Assembly (NCBI GenBank): GCA_030248135.1
Contig: JASANC010001402.1
Coordinates: forward strand, 1 to 64,000
DNA: 64,000 bases
Source of the DNA: Theristus sp. LFF4_11
Lineage: Eukaryota > Nematoda > Chromadorea > Monhysterida > Xyalidae
Reading direction: 5' to 3'
The notes under the pieces are model-generated. The model ran no database searches and had not been told where the DNA came from. It saw nothing but the letters and a program-made list of their open reading frames with translations. The position numbers and the translations under genes were made by a program. This document shows positions 27,236 to 39,878 of the stretch, piece by piece. Each line of letters starts with the position of its first letter. The first letter of the stretch is position 1.

Positions 27236-30200
27236 ATGAAATCAACGCAGCGGATGTGTGACGCTGTGCAGTTTTGTCTGGGCTTTGCGCTGTTTTTGAG
27301 CGCAACTGCGGTCAACGGCCAGTTTTATTCGCATGCGGATTTGGCGCAATGGACCAATCGAGTGCTCGTCGCCCAAGACGCCGATGCAGTCAGTCAGGCG
27401 CAGACGACGATTTTTGAATGGCTCACCAATCATCCGCTGTTCGCGGACACGTTCTCAGCCGATGGCGAACGTTTGCTCAGCAGGCAGCAACCTCGAGTTG
27501 GTGATTTTCCTCTCTGACTAACTCAAACCTCTCACTAAAGATCGAGTGAACGACGGAGGCTGTTCATTTGCTGCACAGGACGAGCACTCGATGCCGTTGC
27601 TGGCTGCGGTCACTCGGCGTGTCTGCATGGAGACTCGTCGGTGGCCGGCGGCGAACGTCAACGCACAGTGTGCCGCTGCGTTCGGCGACTGGCTGTGCAC
27701 ACTGGCTGCGTTTGCTGAACACCAATTGCGTGCGTACTCCGCTGCTGGCATGGGCAACAATGCAACCGTCGGCGGCACGTTCAGCGGAACGTCGGCGTTG
27801 GACTTGCTGTGGATGTTTCAAAGTGCGACCAATGAGATCAGAGAGGTTTTTAGATTTCGAACATTTTCTAATGGGTCATCATAACGTTCAGTGTTGGATG
27901 CGGCCGGCAAAATTCGCTCTGGCGTTGGTTTTGGCGACCTACACTGGTTCGGCAGCTACAGCGAGTGCGCCGACATTGCGGTGACGGTACCTCGGGACGC
28001 GCTCGGTCTCGTGTAAGTTGGCTTTTTTTGTTTCTTTGGTGCTGTTTTACCGTTTTTTTGTTGTTTTGATTCTTTCAGGAATGGTCAATGGACCGGGAAA
28101 TACTGCAAAGCGAGCGTCAATCTTCAAAAGAGCAGTTCAGCTAAACTTTATCATCACCGTTGTGGCCCGGCGGAAGAACGCTCCAAAGTACGCTGACTAC
28201 TTTTTTGCTATAACCTTTAGTTGTACCTATAACCTATGATAAAGAGCACAACTGGGCAACGATTGGAATTTTTTGCGATAAACTACATGCTGTTAGGGCA
28301 GTGCACTGACAGATATGAATATTACGTAAGCAAAATAATGAAAGGGATGAACGGAAGGTGTAACCACGAGTGACTCAAAACCGCTTGACGATTCATACAA
28401 CGTTTGACAGCAAATCGTGATTGTTTACAAAACCCTGAACCTTGCCACTAATGTGTGTTTTCAGAAATGCACCAGCATCACAACTGAAATGGGTGTATGC
28501 GTACCGTCGAAATGTACAAATGGCGACATCATGCAGATTATGAATTTATGCACGTGAAAAACCAACGTTCTTTTCATAAAAAACATGTTGAACTTTAATT
28601 TTGATGAAAAATGTGTTTCAGATATGCCAGTGGAACAGTCTCCGTTCTGCTCCTTGAATGTCACTTGCGACGAAAGTCCCGTCGCTATGACTGATCCATT
28701 TGCAATCGTCATGACGTGTGCACTACTTTTCATATTATTTTTGCGTTCATGTTCAATACAGTTTGTTTTAGCACCACATTTTAGGTAAAAGAAGAAAGGC
28801 GCTAACACTTTGACGAAAGCGACATGCAGTCAAATTTTAAATTATATGCTATCAGTTGATTTGTTGGTAATCACGTGATGCATGCTTTCTGGTTTGCGCA
28901 GAAAACATGCATGAGGTGATCACCAACCAATTAGGTGATAGCGTAATATAACCCATTAGAGTTCGTCTGTAGTTAATGGAAAAAGTTTTTAAAATATACA
29001 GTACGTTAGAAAACTTCTTCACTTGTTTGTGGTATTTTGTACGTGCAGTCGAACTCTGAATTATAGGGAATCAACTGATTGGTTGGTGGGTGGTCACGTG
29101 ATGCATGTTTTCTGCGCAGGCATTGCTGTGGGGGCGGGGTTTGGTTTGCACAGAAAGCCTGCATACAGTAATCACCAACGGACCAGCTGATTCCTTAATT
29201 TAGTGTTCGACTGTAGATCTGTTAAAAAGTATAGGTATTCCACTATTTATCAGGCTTTTCTGCGTGTTGTTGCTGGCTTTGATTAGTGGCGGTAGCGTGT
29301 ATGACTTCTGGTTTTATCAGCCAGCCATTGCCGATCTCCCAAGAAACCCAGTAAGTTTTGAATTTTAATGTTGTACTTTAAATGCTTTACCTTGCATGTG
29401 TTTAGCGATCATTAAATTTTGCACCATTTAATTTCAAGAATCAGTCTTGAACTCGAAACTCACACAGGAAGAACCACCGGCATCGTCGTCATCACTTATC
29501 AAAAAGGATCTTCACTATCTCCAAGACAATGACTTCGAGGACTCCGCTGTTACAATTGAAGATGCCCCTCCGATCACATTAGCCGATTATAACGAACAGC
29601 TTGGTAAAGAGGGATTCGGCAATTGATTTTTTGTACGTACGCAGTACGCATTGACACGACACTTAAAAAATGGCTACGCGCTTTAGAAATCGTATCTTGT
29701 GTTCTATCTTTTTAATGCATTGCACACACGATTAGTTTGGGTACAGGATTTAGAACAACGTCTGTACGTGCGGAAATAAAACGTAAATGGTATTTTCGCC
29801 TTAAAATGTCGTTCTTTTTCATGGCGAAAAAGACCCGGCCCTAAAGGAAAGAACTGAATAAAAACTCCAAAATTTCCGTCATTAAGTACTTCAACGATAT
29901 CGCAGGCGGTGCCCGCGAATTGCTGCTGGCGTTTTCATTTTACTCAAACGGCCGACGTCTAATGAAGACGAAACACGACGAGAAAACGCTCGAATGCATC
30001 CACGGAATACGCTTCATCACGACCGCCTGGATAATGCTGGCGAATGTTTATTACATTTTCCCGAAATTTGTTCGTGAGTTCTAAATGGATATAATAAACT
30101 GAACTTGTGTGTTGTGACAAATTATTCAAACGATTTTCAACAACCGTGTGACCTCCATTCCAGGTAACCCGTTGATGGTTATGGACACTGTACAAGATCC

Positions 30201-32234
30201 GCTTTTCTTACTGATCAGCAACTCAACATTGGCTGGCGATACATTTTTCACTGTGAACGGTTTCCTCGTGGCGTATCAATTTTTTCGAAAACTAAAAATC
30301 AGCAGTGGAAAAAACGTACGATTGCCGGTGTTCTGGTTAAAATACTACGCGAAACGTGTACTACGGTAAGTTTTGGTTTGATAAAGCAATGTTGAGATAT
30401 CATGATCACCAGTGTAAATAATTTGGTGACCATTTAACCATGACCATGACTTATTTAATTAAAATAGTGTAGCACATATAGTCGAACTCGAAGTCGCATT
30501 TGACACATCTCTGACGCTTTTAGAATCACGCCGGTGTACATGTTTACAATGGCTATAGCGTTGTGCTCGTGGGACTATATCGGCGGTGGACCAATGTGGA
30601 CACCGGTGAAGACGACTGAATTTTTGTCCAACTGTCAACACTCATGGTGGCAGAACTTGTTGTACATCAATAATCTTTGGCCAATGAATCGACAGGTATT
30701 GTACACGTGTTCTCTTTTTTCCTGCTCTGTGATCCATAGCACCTCTCGTCTCGGCTGTTTCAGTGTTTCGGTTGGACATGGTTCATTGCGAGCGACATGC
30801 AGTTCTACTGGATAGCGCCCGTGTTCCTCATCACGATCGCCTTGTCCGTTAGCTTCGATCTGGATTTCATTGATTTGCAATTCCGTGTATAAGTCAACAG
30901 TTCATCACATTGCAGATCACCAATATTCGGCACGGCTCTTTGTATATTGCTGGTGTTGGCGTCAATGGCGTTTCGTGGTTATTTGGTTTTTGTCAATTAC
31001 CATTATCCAACAATAATGTTGACCGCGAAACCGGAGATGTACATTTTAATTATCGTTTTGCAAAAAAAATACATCTACTTTTTTGTGGTGCTAATACCAA
31101 ACTTTTTTGCCTTTTAGGCTGTTAGATATGGCTAATGGATTCGCCGACAATCTGTATGTGAAACCGTGGACAAGAGTGGGGCCATTTTTGATTGGCATCG
31201 TTCTCAGCTGGCTGGTGCACCGATCACAAAGACAAATACACATGAGCGCGGTGAGGTCACACAAACTACATACACTGTCTGAGTTTAGCTTTTAGTTTGG
31301 GTTGTTGTTATTGGTGTTGTTGTTGGGGATTTCTGGCGATGTTTTAAGCCAGGGCTAACACAGAAAAACTTACAAAACGCCATTAAGGTTTTTCTGTCAT
31401 TAAGTCTATACACCCCTCGGCGGGACTCGATCCGCCGCACGCACAAACAATAGTCTAACGCGCTACCACCAAGCCACGAGGTTGACCAAGCCTAAGTTTG
31501 ACAATATCACAGTAGTAGTTGATTTGTTTCGCAGTGGTTGATCGCATTAATGTGGTGCGTGATCGGTGCTCTGTTTGGTTTGGTACTGTTTGCACCGTTC
31601 AACTATTCACAAACGTGCGCGCTGAGTCCATTAGCATCGGCCATTTACGCCGCCATCAGCCGACCGGCGTGGGCAGTTGCGCTGAGCGTGCTTATATTCA
31701 TTTGTCTACATGGATACGGTGGTAAGCTTCGAGTTGAATGAAGATATTCGGATCTATTTTTGTCATTCCTGTCTTCTTGTCATTGTCATTACTCTTTTGT
31801 CACTTTATTGATTTCAGGTTACGTTAACCAATTCCTGTCATGGAACCTATTTTACCCATTGAGCCGACTGTCGTTCACTGCGTATCTGACACACGTTCTC
31901 ATCGCCTATCTATATTTATCGAGTCTTCATGATTCCGAAGCATTCGCGCATTACACCGTGGCAAGTGCAGATCATTTCTTGACAAGTCTTTCCCTTTTTG
32001 CAAAAAAATACATATTGTCATTGTTTTCAGTTTTACGTGTTTCTGGCGTCACTAGTGGCGACGTACTTCTTATCGGTGGCGCTTTCGTTGGCGGTTGAGC
32101 AGCCGAGCAGAGCAATTTTGGAGCTGATGTTTCCGTCGTATTCTGATCGATGTCGAGCGTCCGCCACGGAAGAGCAACGCAAGCGAGCGTCCTTGTTGTA
32201 CGAAGAACAGCGTGAATCTGCGACTACCGTCTGA
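27236..32234 (+). CDS. NRF-6-type acyltransferase-3 membrane protein, paralogue A (possible frame damage)
   Basis: Exons: 27236-27496, 27579-27845, 27892-28012, 28079-28187, 28465-28553, 28622-28715, 29254-29350, 29468-29603, 29906-30073, 30164-30365, 30524-30695, 30764-30843, 30916-31038, 31118-31250, 31535-31721, 31818-31960, 32031-32234 (2586 nt). The start was chosen for the signal-like MKSTQRM...FLSATAVNG; an upstream in-frame ATG exists at 27137. A Cys-rich extracellular NRF region follows (VLDAAGK, GSYSECADI, GKYCKASV, GVCVPSKC), then a multi-pass acyltransferase-3 domain (FSFYSNGRRL, ECIHGIRF, WWQNLLYINNLW, DMQFYW, PWTRVGPFLIGI). C. elegans NRF-6 relatives act in uptake or transport of lipids and drugs; the substrate here is unknown. 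At the exon 2/3 and 5/6 junctions the phases disagree by one base in opposite senses, which paralogue B does not show. The intron after exon 16 has a GC donor. Confidence 0.82.
28826..28969. mobile_element. Small palindromic MITE, copy C
   Basis: It runs from CAGTCAAATTT to GTTCGTCTG. Internal arms read AATCACGTGATGCATGC and GCATGAGGTGATCACC, matching the family at 4988-5124. It lies in intron 6 of NRF-6 paralogue A. Confidence 0.7.
29046..29213. mobile_element. Small palindromic MITE, copy D (best-preserved ends)
   Basis: The tips CAGTCGAAC and GTTCGACTG are exact reverse complements and TA follows the right tip, suggesting Tc1/mariner-type insertion; the left TA appears mutated to TG. The interior has CACGTGATGCATG and GGGGCGGGG. 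It lies in the same intron as copy C. A stray tip-like TAGTCGAACTC occurs at about 30479. Confidence 0.75.
29632..29820. repeat. Dispersed repeat, copy 2 of 2
   Basis: It matches 5900-6085 block by block in the same orientation and lies in intron 8 of NRF-6 paralogue A. Divergence between the copies is moderate. Confidence 0.65.
31298..31482 (-). mobile_element. tRNA-derived SINE
   Basis: On the minus strand a tRNA-like head (about 31412-31482) shows a polymerase III A box (TGGCTTGGTGG) and B box (GGATCGAGTCC, plus-strand 31423-31433), with CCTCG/CGAGG able to pair as an acceptor stem. A body of about 100 bases and a tail of repeated CAA-like units (to about 31298) follow. The anticodon arm does not pair well, which argues against a functional tRNA gene. 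It lies in intron 14 of NRF-6 paralogue A. Confidence 0.75.
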
Positions 32235-32616
32235 TGACAGTAACCGCTAATAACTGAGCACTGTAGTGATGATATCGGAGTTATTTATTATTGCAATAAT
32301 TTGAATGTGAAATATTGAAAATATGTCAATACAAATTGATAAATCATAGAACCAAGAGCAAAGGTTGTTTGCGCAAAAAATACGTTGAAGTTGATGGTCC
32401 TGATAAGAAACATTTCATATAACTCATTCTTTTTTCAAAAAAGAAACAGTTTAGTCAATATTATCAATTTTTTGCTATTGTTTCCATGAGAAATTCCTAA
32501 GGAATGTAATGTACAGTAAACAAGGCGTTGGTTTGTCAAATATCTGATAATGTTTTTATTATAGAAAAAGCGTGGAAACTGTTTTGCCAAAAAGTAACAG
32601 GTGTGCTATCAAAGCG

Positions 32617-35600
32617 ATGAACTTTTACGATTTTAATTTATGTCTTGTCGCTAGCATTATTGTGACAGGCAATTGTCAAATCCTGCACGAGGCCAAGTTC
32701 TCCAGAACACCATGGTGGTCGAATCTATTTGCACAAAACGACACGTGTTCTAACGCTTTGAAGCATGATCAAATCTCTCGTGACGTTCATGGTCTGCAAA
32801 TACTAGAGTTCTTAACATCGCCAACCCACATAAAAGCTTTACATCCTATATGGCGTGAGATATGCGTGCACGTTGAATCGTCCGTTTTGTTGGGCGTCAA
32901 CGAAGCCTGCACGAGAAGTCTAAAAGATTGGGCTTGTCATCTTTCCTATCACCTGGAATTTGGAAATGCCAGCAACGAATGGAGCCTCAGAGGTTTCTCT
33001 GAAATGCACTGTACATACGTTAAGAGAGTGTTATTCGGTTATTTGTATGTAGTTGATTCATTCAGTTCTGGACTCTATGGGAAAAGTGCCGAGCGGTGTG
33101 GCACAGTTCGATTTGAAATGGTTGGGAGCGTATGATGAGTGTGAAGAAGTCAATGGCTACATTCCAGCTTCAAACGACATCGACAGGTGCATACTGCATG
33201 GGAAGAGAAGTTTTGCCATTTTTTGTTTTTCGTTTCTCAAAACTTTCTCAAACTAATGCATCAGTAATTTATGTTGCAGTCGTCGATTCAAAGCATCGCA
33301 CTGCCGTATCAGCATCACACCGAAATCGACTGTTGGCAACACCACTGTAATTGAAGGAGTTGTGAATAATATGGTGATAATAGTTTTAAATGTGTTACAA
33401 CCGAGTTTTCAAAACATTGTAGATCTGCAAAGCCGTAGAAACGGTCACGTATGGACTGTGTGTGCCAACCACGTGCGACAAAAATGATGGGACAACACTT
33501 CAGAAGAAATGTGAGGCTTTGCCATTTGGTTTCCAAAAAAGCAACGTGCTTTCGCTTCTAACACTATCTTACTTTTAGTCCTGCACGTTCTCGACAAGCT
33601 GGCGTGCGTCAATTTGCACCGTCGGTCACCAACGCCATTTTACTTTGACTTTTGGGCCATGGTAGCCGCGTTAGTAAACAGCGCAGTTTGTCATGTTTGC
33701 TTTTGTTTCAAGCATTCTTCGAAATCGCTACCCGTTTTGACCGTTTGAATGCAGTATACTGATTGAATGCACAAATCCGTTGACAACGGAATAAAAATTG
33801 AGACGCTGAGTTCAGATTCATCATTTTAAAAAAAAATTCAGAACGTTGTGCGTTGTTGTGGTGATGATGTCATTGGTTGCAACAGTTGTTTCACATGTTG
33901 GAGTTGCGAATCCGAGTTTTCCGCTTCGCGTGCTTCTCTGCTGGTCTTTGTTGACAAACGGCCGACGCATTCTGAGCACGAAACGACGCTCGGGCACGAT
34001 CGGCTGCGTGCACGGCATTCGATTCGTCAGCATGAGCTGGGTCATGTATGCTCATTCGTACTTCTTCGCGAATAATTACGTTTGTGCGTCTGTTTATGGC
34101 ACCGTTCTTTGCATACTACATTGTATATGCCAGCTGTCGTTAACGTTCACTGGCAAAAGCTTATTCGATTCCACATGTGAGCTGTTGATTTTTTCCTCAG
34201 CCAACCCAAGGCAAGCACTGGTAATTCCCACGGAGTTTCTCTTTCAAATGATCAACAACGCCACTGTATCCGTGGACACGTTCTTTGTGCTGAGCGGTTT
34301 TCTGCTGTCGTATCTGTTCCTGCGTCGCGTGTCAAAGATCGGCTATGACGAAATAAAATCCAAGCGATTCTGGATAATGTACTACGTGCATCGGTATTTA
34401 CGGTCAGTTTGATCTGATCCGAACTTCAATTGCAGTTTCGGTGTTCAACCGTTCAATTTTCATTGTGGTTTGGTCCAGAATTTACTTTCTGTTGCTTTTT
34501 CAGTTTAACGCCCGTCTACATGGTGATGATTCTGCTTACCTACGGTTTTTGGAATCAGCTTCAAGACGGCCCGTTGTGGATCGAGCGCAACGAGTCCGGT
34601 GGTTTTGTGGAGCACTGTCCGAAGTACTGGTGGCGTAACGCACTCTACATACAGAACCTATTTAACTGGAATAATGAGGTATGCATTGATCAAGTGTTCA
34701 TGCAATGGACATTGTATCATAAATTAAAAGTTGAGACCGGTATTATTGCATTTTATCGCCCATTTTTGTGTAGTGCCTTGGCTGGTCGTGGTACTTGGCA
34801 AACGACATGCAGTTCTACTGGGTTACACCACCGATCCTCGTTGGTTTTCTATTGTAAGTACTTAACCACTTTTTACAAGCGAACTGAAAGAAATAATGTA
34901 ATGAAATAACTAATTTGAAAAAAAGCTATGCGTATAGTGCAGAGTACATCTACATCTTTTGCAGTTATCCAAAAGTTACGGTAGCCACGTTGGCACTAAT
35001 CATGACGGGCAGTAACGTGGCCAAAGGCATAACTGCCTATTCGTCCGATCTTCCACCAACTGTTACATCCACAGTCGATCCCACAGTGTCAGCGCTGTTT
35101 TTACACTGTACATATATATTTAACTTTTTTTGAAATTCTTTTCAGTTTATTGAAACTTTTTCAGTTATTTTGTACGAATGGCTGACTATTCCCGTATCAT
35201 GTACGCCATGCCGTGGTTTCGCATTGCCCCATATCTCGTGGGCGTTTTACTTGGCTTCATTGTACGCAAAACGGAGGGGAAAATAAAAATGTCAAAGGTA
35301 AGCAAAAGACAAGGTGTAATTCGTCAAATGCATGTGAAGCGTTCCGGTACAAAGTGAGTGAGCAGTTTTTTTAGATTCTGGCAATTGTTGTTTGGATTCT
35401 TATCTCAACTCTGGCCAACTTGGTGTTGTTTGGGCTCTTCCGGTACGCACGGACTGGCGAAATTGATCTGATTACCTCTGCCGTATACAACGCTTTGAAT
35501 CGAACTGCATGGTCGGTGGCGGTGTCCGCGACGATATTTATGTGCTTCAATGGTTATGGAGGTATATCACGAGGCTCTATTCACAGGGGTCTGTTTTTTT

Positions 35601-36263
35601 ATTTTGACTTGGTTTCCAGAATTTTACTGGAAAACAAAATACAGGCCCAATCGACCGTTTTTTCTCGTGGCCAGCGTTGCTGCCGCTGAGCCGTCTGACC
35701 TACTGCACATACCTTTTGCACGAGGTTGTTGTATTCTACATGTATACAACAAGACGCAAAACGATGCACGCCGATCATTATGAACTGGTTAGTAATATCA
35801 AGTTTTTAGGTTCTGCGACTCGATGCGTTTGGAGACGCCGAAAGGAAAGTAGTTTCAATCTTTATGTGGCAAATCAAAACAGCCTAAGTGACTCGGCCCT
35901 ATTTTAAGGGAACTCGGATCACTTCGCCAATTTTGAACTCCAGCGTCATGCATGGAACTGTTTACTTTTATAAGCGCGCGCATCGAGTCTCGGGAACCAA
36001 AATAAAAGATCATTCCAGTTTTCAGCGGCAACAGTTTTTCTACGATGCGAATACCGAATGTTTTGCAGTTTCTATTCTTCTGCGCCGCAATCTGTCTTAC
36101 TTACACCGCTGCATTTCTGCTGAGCATTCTATTCGAGGCGCCTGTGATGATGCTCGAGAAGTTGTTGTTTGAGAACGAATCGAAAAACGGCAAACCAGCC
36201 AAGACAAAGAACGCCGTCTCACCTGTTGAAATTGATCAAAACAAATCAAAGAGTGTTGTGTGA
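32617..36263 (+). CDS. NRF-6-type acyltransferase-3 membrane protein, paralogue B (749 aa)
   Basis: Fourteen exons: 32617-32992, 33066-33186, 33280-33373, 33423-33510, 33579-33669, 33842-34083, 34201-34402, 34504-34678, 34774-34853, 34965-35087, 35165-35297, 35375-35561, 35645-35787, 36069-36263. All junctions are in phase. MNFYDFNLCLVASIIVTGNC is a likely signal peptide. The extracellular Cys-rich NRF region carries VLDSMGK, LGAYDECEE and YGLCVPTTC. The acyltransferase-3 domain follows (LLTNGRRILSTK, CVHGIRFVSMSW, YWWRNALYIQNLF, DMQFYW, PWFRIAPYLVG) with about ten hydrophobic segments. It starts 383 bases after paralogue A stops. Exons of 202, 80, 123, 133, 187 and 143 bases have the same lengths in A and B, showing tandem duplication; B fuses what are exons 7-9 in A. 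The predicted location is plasma or secretory membrane and the acyl substrate is unknown. Confidence 0.9.
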
Positions 36264-38898
36264 TAATTCGGTGCTGCACGTTTTTCTCTCCGTGAATCTT
36301 TGAAAGAAACGTATCTACATTTTCTCTCCATGTTTTTTCTCGGGATATTTTCATTTGTTGTCTGTTACCTGTTTCAGTGATCACCGAACTGGAAACAAAT
36401 TGCTCAAACAATTCGCAATTCATGCAGGTCGCAATTATCAGTGCCCGACCCGTGCTTTGCATTGCCGTAATTTACGCCCGTTTTCACGACACGTTCACAA
36501 TTCACAAGCGAATAATGACAAAAAAACACTAAAAAAACACGGAGTCCACCAATCATTGCATACCTTTGTGAGCTGCGAAATTGACCATAAAATACCGTAT
36601 GCCGCGCCAACAATAAATTCTGACGAACTTGCACATGTTATGATAGCAACAGACACCCGGATCACAGGTCATAAAATTTCGCCTGCAATTCAAAAACACT
36701 CTCGTTTTTTGTATGTTTGAAAACGAAAAAATGAACAAAAAAACAGCGCGTTTCCACATTGCTGCCGTGCATGCACCGCAACATTGTACACAGATCGGAG
36801 ACGTGTAAATTGGCACCTATGTCGCATAGCAGTGCGTCTCTGCGTGTTCTCTGACGTGGTGCACCGGAACACACGTCGGTATCCCTTGAGAACGCAAAGG
36901 CCGAGCCGAGCCGGCTATACGCACATTCGTGCTTGTGTGTTTCAGCATATTTGGCAACAACAACAACAACAACAGTGGAATCAACCGGAAATCGACGAGC
37001 AAAAGAGACCCGCAGAACTGGTGCACTGCGCGCGGTGATTTATTGCGGCCGCCATTCGATGATGGTAATCACAGAACTGCGTGATACAGCAGCAATATGA
37101 TCCTGCATCGTTGAGTGCGTAAAGCTCCGCGGTCTGTCTTGTGGTCTCGTGTCCATCATGCACAGGCAGCGCCGCACTGGCACGCAACCGCCAATTAGCC
37201 GTCGTGCATGCCGCTCAATCCTGACGAACACACTAAATGTGCATGTGTTTGAGTGAGAACCAGCCTCAGTGTGTTTATATGTAAATTGATTTGGTCACGG
37301 TTCATCCGTTTGCTTTTCCCAGACGAACGTGCCTCTGCCATTGATGATTGCGATTGCGAATGTGTTACATATTTCACGGGGATGTAGAAGTTTTGTTCTG
37401 CGCAGTTTGACCGATCTTCACACAAACCAGCAACGATTTGACCAGCAAAATTTATAACAGCCTCTCGTAACACATAAATCAAACAAAACAACAATTTACA
37501 CGGATCATATAAATTACGCGCTCCTGCAAACAATCAACTTCTCCCCGTCACCTCATCAATCTGTCGTGCACTTGAATGTAGTGCCGTGCACAGTGCGGTG
37601 TCAGTTTTTGCTTTGCGTGAAACAATCACCTTTGCGTACATGTAGATGCAGCAGCTTCAAGAGCAGAAAGTATGAAAAAAGAACAGCGTCTGTGAGAGAT
37701 CGGCGTATAAATAATGCGCGCCTGTGGTGCAGTTTTGGACGGAAAGAAAAGATATACAACACACGCACTGAAATTGTTGGTGACTTATACGCGCGCATAT
37801 AGTGCGAGGTAATTTTGTCACTGTATTTTGTGCCGCTGGCTTGGGCCGTAATTTTGTTCGATGCCACATCTGGAATTATATATGCTCGAAAATTGGCCAA
37901 TTTCACTGCATCACATGCTGAAATTTTGATAAATTATACGAAATTGTAGTGATTACCGTAATTATAACATGTGGCAGGGAGAACAGACACGGACACACAC
38001 ACACATGCACACGAACGCGCACTCAGTCGCAAAAACATGCACAACAGAACTCACTTGCACGGAGTCAGTCGATGGTCAGACTTGAACCAAAGACCACTTT
38101 TCTGTTTCCGTTGCCGCTGTTTCAGTTTTTTTCGCGGTTCAATCGTTGTTTCACACATGTTACATTTTCAGCGGCACAATTTGATCCTAGTCTGACTGTT
38201 CGGTATTGGTGAAACGATACTCAGCATTTTTTAGCGACGTTCTGCCGATCACCGTGATGATCCAAAGGATTTGGGTAAGCATCGTATTTCTGTATTTATT
38301 ATGTTTTATGTAATTTTACAACAGTTTAGAGCCATGACCCCGCTCTACAGTTTTGTTTGCACGACGTAAACCTGTATCGTAACTCGTTCTCTATCAGTTG
38401 TGCGTCTGATTTAAAAAAAAATCACCGTTAAACAGAAGAAACTGTCAAAATTAATAATCGTCAAACTTATACTGTTTGTTGATTGGCGCAATGCACAACA
38501 TGCCACCCCCAAGAACATAAACTTGTCTCCCGACCGAACAGGAAGCATCAAGCGGTTTTGTTGATCAAATCAAAACGCGCTCTTTCTTTCAACAGCATCG
38601 CCCATATAAGGCATGCATGATTATTTTTTCACACAGGTGGTGTGTCATACAGCGTCAAAACGTGACAGGCGGAAAAGAGATAAAAATCACGAAACCTGGT
38701 CATCATTTTCACTTCATTGTGGTCAGTGATTTTCTCGTCGCACGCATGCGCGCCCCGCGGTAAACCGCAAAAACTGCCGCAAAAGTTCTCATGGTCGTCC
38801 CCTCGCGCTGCATTCAAGTGCTACCCGCTTTTGGAATGGTGGTTGAGTTTCGAGAGAGAGAAAAAACTGTCAAGTATGATGCGGCGTCCAAAGACCGC

Positions 38899-38950
<52 letters not shown>

Positions 38951-39876
38951 GTGAGTGTACGTTCACCCTATGAATCACCAAGGTCGTTCCGGCCCGACCG
39001 GGCATTTCGCAAAAAAAACGCCACCACTGCAAACATAATGCACTCACTGCTCGGTCCTTTCCATGGGTGGGTGGGTGACGCGGACGCGTTTGTTCACCGA
39101 GTCTGTCTCTTTTTCAGCCGATGAAATAAAAACGGGCAGCGCGCGAGCTGATGTGATTATTATTATGAGGCAGTGTGTATTCGTGTGATTTGCGTACAGG
39201 TGTTGACGACGGTCGTGATGAGCCGTGGGAGTTGCACAAAGTCTCACCACTGACGGTATCAACCGGAAACAATGTCAGTGTCTGTGGCGGAGCACAGAGC
39301 AGCCACTCGCTGATACTTTCACATGGACACCGAAATGGCAGCACAGGTGTACTGCGGGAACACTGCTGGCCACGGCATGACGGTCTGCGAGAAAGATCAC
39401 AATCTCATGTTCCCTTCCCATCCTCTGTCACTTTCGCGGGTCGGATGCGCTTGCGTATGTACCGTAACCACGGACGTGCATACAGTGGGCACAATTGAGC
39501 GCCTTGTCATGCGATTGCGTACTATTTGTCCGTCGGTCCGTCCCTGTTTCCACATTTCAACCTGAAAGTGTGTGTGTGTGTGTGTGCATGTTTTTCGTTG
39601 CGAGTGCAAGTGTGAGCCTCCACCCTGTGCCGTGCACAGTTCATTCGCCCGGTAGCATTGTTCCGATAATGCGAACCAGCGAATGTGCACCAGCAAGCAG
39701 CAGCAGCAGTGCTCTGCGTTCTCGCGTGTCTGCATGTGCACCTTTTGACGTATCGGAGCAGGCAGTTCGCTCGCTCGTCGGTTGAAGCGAAAGCAGTCTA
39801 TCAATCGAATGCGTGCGCGCCATGTGCGCTTGAATATGCGCGCTAGCTGAAAAAGAGCGCCACCATAGACATTGTG
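36264..39876. other. Gene-poor spacer downstream of the NRF-6 pair
   Basis: I find no splice-bounded exon with coding character. Features are a (CAA)n tract at 38898-38950, CA/TG runs near 37996 and 39569, and short GC-richer patches. Numerous short frames on both strands look like chance frames in CA-rich DNA. Confidence 0.55.
38898..38950. repeat. (CAA)n microsatellite
   Basis: Seventeen or so uninterrupted CAA units lie in intergenic DNA; they give a false polyasparagine or polythreonine frame. Confidence 0.95.
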
Positions 39877-39878
39877 TA

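Noticed and set aside
31412..31482. Possible functional tRNA gene on the minus strand
   Set aside because: A and B boxes are present, but the anticodon stem does not pair and a SINE body and CAA-type tail follow.
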